This document shows positions 1-7,471 of a stretch of 64,000 nucleotides of DNA, in pieces; within the stretch, counting starts at the first letter, position 1, and the number at the start of each line of letters is the position of its first letter. The position numbers were made by a program, and so were the translations under genes. A model generated the notes under the pieces. It was not told the DNA's origin. It worked only from the letters and a program-made list of their open reading frames with translations, and ran no database searches. Origin of the DNA: Nodularia sp034931045 (GTDB taxonomy: Bacteria > Cyanobacteriota > Cyanobacteriia > Cyanobacteriales > Nostocaceae); NCBI RefSeq assembly GCF_034931045.1, contig NZ_JAYGHH010000026.1:6921-70920 (forward strand). The letters run 5' to 3'.

Positions 1-56
1 ATGAACTGACTAATGATCAGCTGTTGCAATATTACCCAGAATTAATTCCTTTGTAA
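1..56 (+). CDS. C-terminal end of an unidentified upstream gene (partial)
   Basis: An open frame enters at the left edge and ends at TAA 54-56. The visible C-terminus is ELTNDQLLQYYPELIPL. The frame has no start inside the window and only about 18 codons can be read, so no function can be assigned. The tail looks like coding sequence rather than spacer, and the next gene begins 31 bases further on, in the same direction. It could also be a chance open frame. Confidence 0.4.
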   Translation, partial: ELTNDQLLQYYPELIPL

Positions 57-87
57 CTTGTTAAGCTCGAAAGGAAAACATAGTGAA

Positions 88-966
88 ATGCTCATGACAA
101 TATTACGAAAATTGACAGTTGTTTTTTTAGCACTGACTTTGTGCTTAACAACTGTTGCCTGTGGAAGTTCTAACGAAACGGCCTCTCAAAGTAGAAATGT
201 TAGCCGCACCACTACTCCTACCAAGTTGAGTGATGGTCAATATCAGGTACAGCAAGCTAGTTTTGATGATGCCACTGGGGAGTACACACTGTTTTTGCTT
301 AACAGTACACCCCCAACGTTTAAAACCGAAAATTTGCAAATGGCAAGGCTAACCGATGAAGAAATTAAGGAGGGAAAAAAGACTTCGCTAAAGGTGGAGA
401 ATGGACAACCCGCCTTGTATATGACCGAAGATTTTAAAATTGAGTACGTCCATAACGTCACCGAAACACAAACCAATCCTCAAACGGGACAACAAGAAAC
501 AGTTATAGTGCGAAGAGAAAGTAACTTTTGGGCCCCCTTCGCCGGTGCTGTAGCTGGTAACATTGCGGGTCAGGCCATTGGCAATATGTTATTTAGACCC
601 CAATACTATGTACCACCCACTTATCAATCAGGAGGAGTTTTAACTGGTTACGGTGGTTATGGAAGTACCTACAATCAAGCAGTTAGTAACTATCGAACTC
701 GCTACAATGCACCACCAGCAGTTGAGCGTAATCGGACAACTTTCCGCACGACAGGAAACATTAAAAGATCATCTCCTGCTAATTCAAATGTACGCACTAC
801 ACCCCGCACGACTACAACAAATCGCCCCACTGGTTCCGGTTTTGGTAGCAGCAACTTAAAACCTTCTAACAGATCCGGTTCTACCAAACGTAAAACTGGC
901 AATAGTTTTGGTTCTGGGGGACGTTCTTCAGGCAGTCGTAGTCGCTCAGGTGGCAGAAGGCGTTAA
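88..966 (+). CDS. Secreted lipoprotein with glycine-zipper segment and Ser/Arg/Gly-rich tail
   Basis: About 292 residues from ATG 88, which is preceded by AAAGGAAA. An upstream TTG in frame is less likely. The N-terminus has Lys/Arg, a hydrophobic stretch and a lipobox (LTTVAC) followed by GSS, so it is probably a lipid-anchored exported protein. The middle contains a Gly/Ala zipper-like segment (AGAVAGNIAGQAIGN) of the kind that can pack in a membrane. The C-terminal third is Tyr/Gly-, then Thr/Arg-, then Ser/Gly/Arg-rich and low in complexity, ending GGRRR. No catalytic motif is visible and I do not recognise a characterised family. Export and lipidation are inferred from the N-terminus alone. 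Confidence 0.75.
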   Translation: MLMTILRKLTVVFLALTLCLTTVACGSSNETASQSRNVSRTTTPTKLSDGQYQVQQASFDDATGEYTLFLLNSTPPTFKTENLQMARLTDEEIKEGKKTSLKVENGQPALYMTEDFKIEYVHNVTETQTNPQTGQQETVIVRRESNFWAPFAGAVAGNIAGQAIGNMLFRPQYYVPPTYQSGGVLTGYGGYGSTYNQAVSNYRTRYNAPPAVERNRTTFRTTGNIKRSSPANSNVRTTPRTTTTNRPTGSGFGSSNLKPSNRSGSTKRKTGNSFGSGGRSSGSRSRSGGRRR

Positions 967-972
967 GGGACT

Positions 973-1025
973 GGGGGCAGGGGGCAGGGGGCAGGGGGCA
1001 GGGGGCAGGGTGCAGGGGGCAGGGG
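973..1025. repeat. Heptameric tandem repeat, unit GGGGCAG
   Basis: About seven consecutive, nearly perfect GGGGCAG units, one with a G-to-T change. This is the class of short tandemly repeated repetitive (STRR) sequences common between genes of heterocystous cyanobacteria. It follows the lipoprotein stop directly. An open frame running through it is only a by-product of the repeat. Confidence 0.85.
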
Positions 1026-1043
1026 AGAAGAAACTTACTCAAA

Positions 1044-1088
1044 ACTCAGCACTCAGCACTCAGCACTCAGCACTCAAAACTCAGCACT
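1044..1088. repeat. Heptameric tandem repeat, unit CAGCACT
   Basis: Tandem CAGCACT heptamers, interrupted once by AAAACT. The same unit recurs at 61990-62100 and, in the reverse sense, at 63820-63920. The stop codon and last codons of the adjacent minus-strand aroF lie inside this array. Confidence 0.85.
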
Positions 1089-2144
1089 AGTTACAGCAAC
1101 TATCGGTTGCGGCCAACGTCCGACAGCTTTAGCAATTACACCTAATTCTTGCATTAAGTGATCAAAACGTTCTGGTGTTAAAGATTGCGGTCCATCAGAT
1201 AAAGCCTTCGCCGGATTGGGGTGAACCTCAATCATCAGAGAATCAGTTCCAGCTGCGATCGCGGCCATAGCCATTGCTGGCACAAAATCAGACCAACCAG
1301 TTCCATGACTGGGGTCAATCATTACGGGTAGGTGAGTTAACTTTCGCAATACTGGTATTACCGATAAATCCAAAGTATTGCGAGTGTGTTGGCGGTCAAA
1401 AGTCCTAATTCCTCGTTCACATAAAATCACATTCGGATTGCCTGCTGCCAAAATATACTCAGCTGCCATCAACCAATCTTCTATTGTCGCAGCCATTCCC
1501 CGTTTTAAAAGAATTGGTTTTGGTTGCGCTCCCACTTTTTTCAGCAGAGAGAAATTTTGCATATTCCTGGCTCCCACCTGGATGACATCAGCCACCTCAG
1601 CAATGATATCCAGTTCAGCAGCATCCATCACTTCTGTAATAATGCCCAAACCACTGACTTCCCGCGCCTTGGCTAATAATTCTAAAGCACTCTCGCCATG
1701 ACCTTGAAAGGCATAAGGTGAAGTCCGGGGTTTGTATGCGCCACCACGTAAAAACTTAGCTCCTGCGGCTTTAACGCGCTGTGCCGTTTCCACGATCATC
1801 TCTTCATTTTCTACCGAGCAGGGGCCAGCAACAACTACTAAAGGATGGTGTTCACCAAAGATCACGTCTCCATCGGGAGTATTAACCACTACTTCAGAAG
1901 CTTCACCATGACGAAACTGACGGCTTGCCCGTTTGTATGGTAACTCTACCCGCAAGACTTGCTCAATCCAGGGGCTGACTTCTTGAATTTGTAATGGGTC
2001 TAAACTAGCTGTTTCACCTACTAGACCAATTACTACCTTGTGTTGACCAATAATTTTTTCTGGTGTTAGTCCCCAGCTAATTAGTTCTTCGCTAATGCGG
2101 TTGATTTCCATTTCTGGAGAACCGCTTTTCATAACTACAATCAT
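1074..2144 (-). CDS. aroF: 3-deoxy-7-phosphoheptulonate synthase (DAHP synthase, class I beta type)
   Basis: Condenses phosphoenolpyruvate and erythrose 4-phosphate in the first step of the shikimate pathway. The 356 residues show an N-terminal ferredoxin-like regulatory domain of about 90 residues (MIVVMKSGSPEMEINRI...). The TIM-barrel follows, with VAGPCSVEN, KFLRGGAYKPRTSPYAFQG, EVMDAA, VGARNMQN, LLKRGMAATIEDWL, CERGIRTF and IDPSHGTG. Metal and PEP ligands of the family lie in these blocks. This arrangement belongs to the AroAI-beta group found in cyanobacteria and Bacillus. The last residues (SAEF) and the TGA stop come from the CAGCACT repeat, so the natural end of the gene has been overwritten by repeat sequence. 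aroB, the next pathway step, lies 13 kb away. Identification is secure. Confidence 0.95.
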   Translation of the reverse strand: MIVVMKSGSPEMEINRISEELISWGLTPEKIIGQHKVVIGLVGETASLDPLQIQEVSPWIEQVLRVELPYKRASRQFRHGEASEVVVNTPDGDVIFGEHHPLVVVAGPCSVENEEMIVETAQRVKAAGAKFLRGGAYKPRTSPYAFQGHGESALELLAKAREVSGLGIITEVMDAAELDIIAEVADVIQVGARNMQNFSLLKKVGAQPKPILLKRGMAATIEDWLMAAEYILAAGNPNVILCERGIRTFDRQHTRNTLDLSVIPVLRKLTHLPVMIDPSHGTGWSDFVPAMAMAAIAAGTDSLMIEVHPNPAKALSDGPQSLTPERFDHLMQELGVIAKAVGRWPQPIVAVTSAEF

Positions 2145-2496
2145 CTTAAATTACCTGATTAGTTGACTTAAACCTCAAACAAGCAGGAGCCAATTTATCT
2201 TGTTTCTTTGTATTTAATTTAAATTTAGTTTAAATATTCAATGATGGCAAAACAGAGGGCGCTCAGTATTTTTATTGGCATTAGGTCTAATCAAATATCA
2301 TCAATTTTTGCTTTGTAATGTTGAAGTGAGTAAATTTCAACTTCAACATTAACTGGAAAATTCACCCAACACCCTAGTACAGCACGGCGTAAATCAAGTA
2401 ACTATTCTCAGCCAATAACAAGCCTATAGAATAAACTTTTTGACTTTTGACAAACGCCCTACGGTACTAGTTAGCCTAGTATCTGAGCGCCAACCA
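2145..2496. other. Intergenic region, nothing firm
   Basis: 352 AT-rich bases between aroF and the PAM68 gene, both on the minus strand. It should contain the aroF promoter, but I see no convincing -10/-35 pair, hairpin, RNA gene or open frame. Confidence 0.5.
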
Positions 2497-2967
2497 TCAT
2501 ACGTTTTTTTGCCGAGTTTCGCGCCAAACTTCGACCATTCGACCCCAATTGGTAGTAAATTCACTCAAACCCAATAAGCTTCCGGCTCTTTCTTCATCCC
2601 ATGAAGCGGAGAGAACACCATAAGTTATCCCCACAACTCCTATACCAAATAATCCCATATTCACCAATAACACGGCAATGGGAGGTAATTGAATCTCGGA
2701 GTACATAGCCAGTAAATAGCTGACTACTAGGGTTGTAATACCCAAAGCTGTTGGTATGCCACAGAATCCAGCTACCCGCCGGATCATTCTTTGGCTGACA
2801 ACTTGGGGAATTGCCATCTCTTCTTTATTGAAAGGTGGCTGCTTACCAGCTTTTTTTTCAGATGCCTTTGGCTGTGCTTGTGATTTGCTTACAGCTTTCG
2901 GGGGTTTTTGGCGCTTGGTTTTTGGTTCAAAAGGTAAGCGACCGCGCTCAGATTCTTCAGCAGACAT
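2497..2967 (-). CDS. PAM68-family photosystem II assembly protein (DUF3464)
   Basis: A 156-residue protein with a charged, Lys/Pro-rich N-terminal third (to about residue 50). Two predicted membrane helices follow (about 65-85 and 95-118, around GIPTALGITTLVVSYLLAMY and VLLVNMGLFGIGVVGITYGV). The conserved C-terminus contains SASWDEERAGSLLGLSEFTTNW. This is the PAM68 / Sll0933-like family, thylakoid-membrane factors that help assemble photosystem II. It starts 12 bases after the rpsO stop in the same orientation, so the two are probably cotranscribed; this rpsO-PAM68 order is common in cyanobacteria. Family membership is clear; the role is by homology. Confidence 0.88.
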   Translation of the reverse strand: MSAEESERGRLPFEPKTKRQKPPKAVSKSQAQPKASEKKAGKQPPFNKEEMAIPQVVSQRMIRRVAGFCGIPTALGITTLVVSYLLAMYSEIQLPPIAVLLVNMGLFGIGVVGITYGVLSASWDEERAGSLLGLSEFTTNWGRMVEVWRETRQKNV

Positions 2968-2979
2968 AAGCGATAGTTC

Positions 2980-3249
2980 CTATCCACGAATACCGAGACG
3001 AGCAATCAGACCTTGATATTTTTCCCGACTGCCTTTCTGAATATAGGCAAGAAGACTCTTGCGCTGTCCAATCATCTTCAACAATCCCCGGCGGGAAGAA
3101 TGGTCTTTTTTATTTGCCTGGAGATGTAAGCTAAGACGACTAATGCGGTCAGTTAGCATGGCTACTTGAACTTCGGCAGATCCAGTATCGGTTTCGTGAA
3201 CTTGATAGTTCGACATTATTTCTTGTTTGCGCTGTTGCGTCAGAGCCAT
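2980..3249 (-). CDS. rpsO: 30S ribosomal protein S15
   Basis: 89 residues, the normal length, with the full S15 signature: TGSAEVQVAMLTDRISRLSLHL, then KKDHSSRRGLLKMIGQRKSLLAYI. It binds 16S rRNA in the central domain and joins early in small-subunit assembly. It is first in a likely two-gene operon with the PAM68 gene. There is no anomaly. Confidence 0.98.
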   Translation of the reverse strand: MALTQQRKQEIMSNYQVHETDTGSAEVQVAMLTDRISRLSLHLQANKKDHSSRRGLLKMIGQRKSLLAYIQKGSREKYQGLIARLGIRG

Positions 3250-3372
3250 AATCGATTCACTTTGTATTTATTTTAAATGTATGCAGCAGTCTCCTATGAT
3301 ATCACAGGCCTCAATTTGCTGGTATTACTCAGCAATGAGTATTGTTACTCTATAGAAACAGATGACTAAAGG

Positions 3373-4227
3373 TTAGATGTTTGTTGAATTGACTGGGATG
3401 GCGATCTTTGGTACAGAGCTTGAATTTAATATAGGCTGGCGAGTATTGAGATCAAACTTATAGCCATGTGGTAGGATATGGAGCTTTGCGCCAAAAATTG
3501 CCAATGGCTCATCTTTTAAGATTTCGCCCATATTGTTATATGTAGCTTCAGATTCATCAATAATTGTGATCGAACCTTCTCCAATGACTTCAATTTGATG
3601 ATCAGTCACTACCATTGCGGTATTCTCATCAATACCAAATCCTAATCCGGCAGGTTCTTGAACTAAAGCTGAAAGTAAGCGTCCTAAGCGTCCGCGCTGA
3701 GAAAAATGTTGGTCAATGACTACACCTGGGAGAAAAGCAAGACCCGGCCCCATTGCCACAATTTCCATGCGTGGATGGGTTTGAGCATCGCCTTCCACAA
3801 TCATTGTGTCCGGCATGATTGCGGCTCCGGCACTTGTCCCGGCTATAACCATACCCTCAGAGAACCGTTGATGAATTGCGACATCTATTTCTGTATCTTT
3901 GAGGATGCTGGTAATCCGAGCCTGGTCGCCCCCTGTAAAAAATATACCAGTTGCTTGGGCGATCGCTTCCAAAGCAGTGGATGAAGACGCATCATCACGG
4001 GTTTCTGTGTCAACTATGCGAACTCCTTCTGCGCCTAAACGCTTAAACACTCTAATATAATTTTCTCCTACATCCTTTGGTAATTCTGCCGCAGCTGTCA
4101 TAATCACTATTTTGGCCTTGATACCTCCAGCCCGGCGCACAAACTCCCGCAGAATTTGGGAATCTCCGTCTCTGTCTTCAGCTCCACCAATAATCACTAG
4201 TTGGCGTTTAATTGTACTTGCTGTCAT
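3373..4227 (-). CDS. cphB: Cyanophycinase
   Basis: Hydrolyses cyanophycin (multi-L-arginyl-poly-L-aspartate) to beta-Asp-Arg dipeptides. About 284 residues; peptidase family S51. Visible motifs are LVIIGGAEDRDGD near the N-terminus, IFFTGGDQARI, and the nucleophile elbow VIAGTSAGAAIM with the catalytic Ser in GTSAG. These are followed by GLAFLPGVVIDQHFSQRGR and GFGIDENTA. I prefer the second of two nearby ATGs (4227), because AGGA lies six bases before it, whereas it sits only about one base before the first (4233). The gene is on the strand opposite to the CphA2-like synthetase 1 kb away, with one small gene between. Confidence 0.95.
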   Translation of the reverse strand: MTASTIKRQLVIIGGAEDRDGDSQILREFVRRAGGIKAKIVIMTAAAELPKDVGENYIRVFKRLGAEGVRIVDTETRDDASSSTALEAIAQATGIFFTGGDQARITSILKDTEIDVAIHQRFSEGMVIAGTSAGAAIMPDTMIVEGDAQTHPRMEIVAMGPGLAFLPGVVIDQHFSQRGRLGRLLSALVQEPAGLGFGIDENTAMVVTDHQIEVIGEGSITIIDESEATYNNMGEILKDEPLAIFGAKLHILPHGYKFDLNTRQPILNSSSVPKIAIPVNSTNI

Positions 4228-4233
4228 GATCAT

Positions 4234-4651
4234 TCCTGATATAAATTAATGCATTATTTTCAATAAACCATGACAATTATAACCAGAAAATCATCCGATT
4301 GATAGATTACGATACTGCCAGGAAGATTAATAATGAAATGCTGCTAAATTAAATTTTCTAAGTTAATAGCCTCTAGATCAACCTCTAGAGACCATTTTTA
4401 GTATTTACCAGTTAGTATTTTGATGTTAGTTTTGCTATTTTTAATGAAGTATTAGGGGTTGTAAATTAGTAATTAATCTATGGTTGGAAATTACCAATAT
4501 TACATTTTTTCTAGTACAATTCGGCGGAAATAAACAGATGCCAGAAATCAATGAAAAGCCCAGATGATAAGACTTTTGACTTCATGGTGGTACTAGTCAC
4601 TCAGGCTAATGGTAACTGATTTTTTGCAGTCATTATTTAAATGGAAGAGCT
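4234..4651. other. Intergenic region, nothing firm
   Basis: 418 AT-rich bases between the small minus-strand gene and cphB. Likely holds the cphB promoter. Contains a short imperfect hairpin around 4374-4391 (CTCTAGA / TCTAGAG sequences). I see no RNA gene or convincing open frame. Confidence 0.45.
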
Positions 4652-4855
4652 TTACAAAACTTGGCTTCTATAAAGCAAGTTAATTAAAAAAAATCGAGCT
4701 TGTTCCAGTGGAATATGTCTAGGCTTACCCTGATAAACAATCTGATACTCGTTCATATCTGGTCCATCTCCATGACCAGAAATTAGCTTGCGATGAAAAG
4801 CTTCATCAGCAAGTTGACGAATCTCATCTCTAAGAGCAGCTTGTGTACTGTTCAT
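4652..4855 (-). CDS. Small conserved-looking protein between cphB and cphA2
   Basis: 67 residues from ATG 4855, which is preceded by GAGGAGA at a suitable distance; the longer reading from 4897 has no such site. The sequence runs from MNSTQAALRDEIRQLADEAF to LEQARFFLINLLYRSQVL. It is soluble and mixed in charge, with a central segment ISGHGDGPDMNEYQIVYQG that looks like a loop and beta-hairpin. There is no transmembrane helix, Cys pair or known motif. It sits in the cyanophycin locus on the cphB strand, which suggests but does not prove a link to cyanophycin turnover. I do not recognise a named family. Confidence 0.6.
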   Translation of the reverse strand: MNSTQAALRDEIRQLADEAFHRKLISGHGDGPDMNEYQIVYQGKPRHIPLEQARFFLINLLYRSQVL

Positions 4856-5255
4856 AGGTTGCCGTCTCCTCGCAATCTGTTTTAGACATCGACTCAATTC
4901 AAATAAGCTATTTTATCCATAGACTTTGTAGGGATAATTGATGAATTGTCCTTTTTTAGCAGATGTTTTAGCTAGAGTATATAAATACTGGCAGTTTATT
5001 TCATCTTTCAAAAGTTAGAGATGGTGTTTAATGGCGGATATCATTTGTTTTGTGAGTCACAGAGATAAAATTAGCCTGTGGGATGGTTGAAAATGCGTAG
5101 GAAAAAATGTATAATAAATCCATATAATCTTGTCTAATATGAAAAAGCCCAGTAATTGTCAAATAATCATCTAAACTCGACTACAATTCCTAAAATTAGC
5201 TAATCAATAAATTAAATTATAGATTCAGGGTGTTTAGCTGAAGGTTTATTATCTA
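4856..5255. promoter_or_regulatory. Divergent intergenic region upstream of cphA2
   Basis: About 400 bases between divergent genes (minus-strand small gene and plus-strand cphA2), so it must hold promoters in both directions. AT-rich hexamers resembling -10 boxes (TATAAT-like) occur near 5110 and 5124. I could not fix a -35 partner or an NtcA box (GTA-N8-TAC). No open frame of note. Confidence 0.35.
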
Positions 5256-7166
5256 ATGGTTCAACAGAAAAGCAAAGGTTTAGTCCGCATTAATGCTAGA
5301 AAAACTGATGTATTCGATATTTTTAATTTTAAGCATTACCTTGGGCCTAACCCATATTTGAATACAGGGGCGCTAGTATTTGACTTTGCGATCATTGAGT
5401 CTAGACAGCCGCTACCCATTGACGATTATATTTCTAGCATAGGCGATCGCTATCCGCATCTACGCGAACAAACCTACGAATCCCACGCTCATCTATTTGC
5501 CAGAGTTGCCTCAGAAGTAGGTAAGCTAGACATGGGACTACACCTCAACCGTTGGAGTATCAAACCATATTTAGATTATACCTGCATTAGCATTGAATCG
5601 TTGCATGAACGTACTACTAGAGCAGTAATTTACCTAGTTTGGGATTGGTTTGAAGCCATCAACCAAGATAAAAAATTCTCCCTTGATGGGGAATTACTCA
5701 CCCTGCAAAGACGATTCCGTGATTCTGTTTACGGCGGCCCCACAGTTTACGCCCTATTGCGAACAGCTTACGAAAAAGGCATTCCCACCTTTTATCTGTG
5801 GTCAGAAGCACTGATGCAATATGGTTACGGTAAAAAACAAGTTCGTGGTATAGCCACAACCTTTGATTGCGATAGCCATCTAGATTCAGATTTCACCACC
5901 CGTAAAGATGAATGCAAGATATTCATGCAAACATTGGGTTTACCAATCCCAGAAGGTGATATTGTTTTTTCTGAAAAAGAAGCCTTAGCTGTAGCCAAAG
6001 AAATCCGTTATCCAGTAGCAGTGAAACCTGTCGTTGGTCACAAAGGAATTGGCGTTACAGCTGGTGTGCAAGATTCCAGAGAACTCAAATCTGCTTATAG
6101 TAGTGCATTAGTCGCAATTCCCGAAGACCAGCCAAGGCGGATAATTGTGGAAAAAAGCATTTCGGGAACAGACTTTCGCTTGTTGTGTGTCAATGGTAAA
6201 TTTGTCGCCGCCATTGAACGCCGTCCCGCATCAGTTACAGGTGATGGTTACTCAACGATTGCAGAGTTAATTCGCGTCGAAAATCGCCAACCAGCACGTT
6301 TAGATACACCCACCTCGCCAATGTCTAAAATTCAGTGTGATGAAGCGATGGAACTTTATCTAGATGAACAAGGTTATTCTTTGGATAGTGTGATTAAAAA
6401 AGGACGCACTGTTTATCTTCGCAAAGTTGCCAATCTTTCCGCCGGAGGGACGAGCATCGATGCTACATCCACAATTCATCATGACAATATGATCTTAGCC
6501 CAAGACATTGCCCAACACTTCCGGCTAACTTGCCTGGGTATTGATGTCATTGCTGAAAATTTGTCAGAATCTTGGAAGACCAGTAGCAACTTCGCCATTC
6601 TAGAAATTAACGCCGCACCAGGAATTTTGATGCATCTTAATCCTGCTGTTGGTGACAGTGTTGATGTCCCATCCCGGATTTTAGAAACCTTTTTTGAGTC
6701 TGGGGTAAATTCCCGCATACCCATTATCACTTTTAATAAAATTTCAGTTGAGGAATTGCAAGCAACAATTGACCATATTCTCTCGCAACATCCTGACTGG
6801 ACAATAGGTGCTGTTTGTCATGATGGAGTGTTTGTGAATCGGGCGCAAAAAGCATTACGCAACGATTACAATAGTAACGTGCAAACTTTGCTGCGTAACC
6901 CTAAACTTGATTTACTGATTGCTGAGTATGAAGAATCCATCCTAGAAGTAGAAGGGATGTTTTACCAGGGAAGTAATGTGGTAGTTTTAAATAATCCCAC
7001 AGAAACGGAAATGATGTTGGCACGGGATATTTTTGATGATTCTACGGTGGTGATGAAGAAAGAAAACGATATTTCGATCCGTCGTCGTGGGTTAATTGAA
7101 GACTACACCTTGGGAGAAGATGAACCATTTACTAGGGTGTATTTAAAAGAAATTGGGACGATTTAA
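5256..7166 (+). CDS. cphA2: Cyanophycin synthetase of the CphA2 type
   Basis: 636 residues, well short of the roughly 870-900 of CphA1. It has the CphA N-terminal domain (to about 160) and an ATP-grasp domain (about 210-490). The latter shows KDECKIFMQTLGLPIPEG, YPVAVKPVVGHKGIGV, IIVEKSISGTDFRLLCVNGKFVA and AILEINAAPGILMHLNPAVG. The C-terminal Mur-ligase-like part remains only as a fragment: I see no GxxGKTT P-loop where CphA1 has one, though the later Mur-like stretch (GAVCHDGVFV...NPKLDLLIAEYEE) remains. That is the described hallmark of CphA2, which polymerises beta-Asp-Arg dipeptides, the product of cyanophycinase, using a single ATP site. The neighbouring cphB fits a recycling loop. The alternative is a decayed CphA1, but the frame is intact. 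Confidence 0.88.
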   Translation: MVQQKSKGLVRINARKTDVFDIFNFKHYLGPNPYLNTGALVFDFAIIESRQPLPIDDYISSIGDRYPHLREQTYESHAHLFARVASEVGKLDMGLHLNRWSIKPYLDYTCISIESLHERTTRAVIYLVWDWFEAINQDKKFSLDGELLTLQRRFRDSVYGGPTVYALLRTAYEKGIPTFYLWSEALMQYGYGKKQVRGIATTFDCDSHLDSDFTTRKDECKIFMQTLGLPIPEGDIVFSEKEALAVAKEIRYPVAVKPVVGHKGIGVTAGVQDSRELKSAYSSALVAIPEDQPRRIIVEKSISGTDFRLLCVNGKFVAAIERRPASVTGDGYSTIAELIRVENRQPARLDTPTSPMSKIQCDEAMELYLDEQGYSLDSVIKKGRTVYLRKVANLSAGGTSIDATSTIHHDNMILAQDIAQHFRLTCLGIDVIAENLSESWKTSSNFAILEINAAPGILMHLNPAVGDSVDVPSRILETFFESGVNSRIPIITFNKISVEELQATIDHILSQHPDWTIGAVCHDGVFVNRAQKALRNDYNSNVQTLLRNPKLDLLIAEYEESILEVEGMFYQGSNVVVLNNPTETEMMLARDIFDDSTVVMKKENDISIRRRGLIEDYTLGEDEPFTRVYLKEIGTI

Positions 7167-7471
7167 CCTAACTTGCTGGGTGTTCCCTGGGATAACTTTA
7201 CAGGGACTCTTGGTGCAATGAAACCACTTAATCTAGTGGCGCGGCCAGCTGAAAATGTTGCATGATGTTTCGTGGAACAGGAATCTTGCATGTTCTGGGC
7301 GGGCTAGAAGCCCACCCCACAATACCCCACAATATTTATGCTTATGCACAAAATTAGCTGTGTCACGCAACTAGAGGTGGAATTTTACCCAAGCGGTAAC
7401 TATATTTTCAAGCTAATATAATTGAGCCTTGAGGCTGGCTATAGCCTCTCACAAACAGATAACATTTATAT
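7167..7471. other. Intergenic region with a small dispersed hairpin
   Basis: 305 bases between cphA2 and argS. Around 7298-7320 there is a short hairpin, GGGCTAGAAGCCC, followed by an ACCCCACAATA repeat. This resembles the small dispersed palindromes of Nostoc genomes, and could also help end cphA2 transcription. Nothing else is seen. Confidence 0.45.

Noticed and set aside
973..1088. CRISPR array
   Set aside because: The units are contiguous heptamers without 30-40 base spacers or a leader; no cas genes are present.
908..1090. A 60-codon plus-strand frame
   Set aside because: It consists almost entirely of the GGGGCAG and CAGCACT heptamers, so it is repeat sequence, not a gene.
5256..7166. 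Decayed CphA1 pseudogene
   Set aside because: The frame is intact, ATP-grasp motifs are complete, and the absent P-loop and short length match the CphA2 class.
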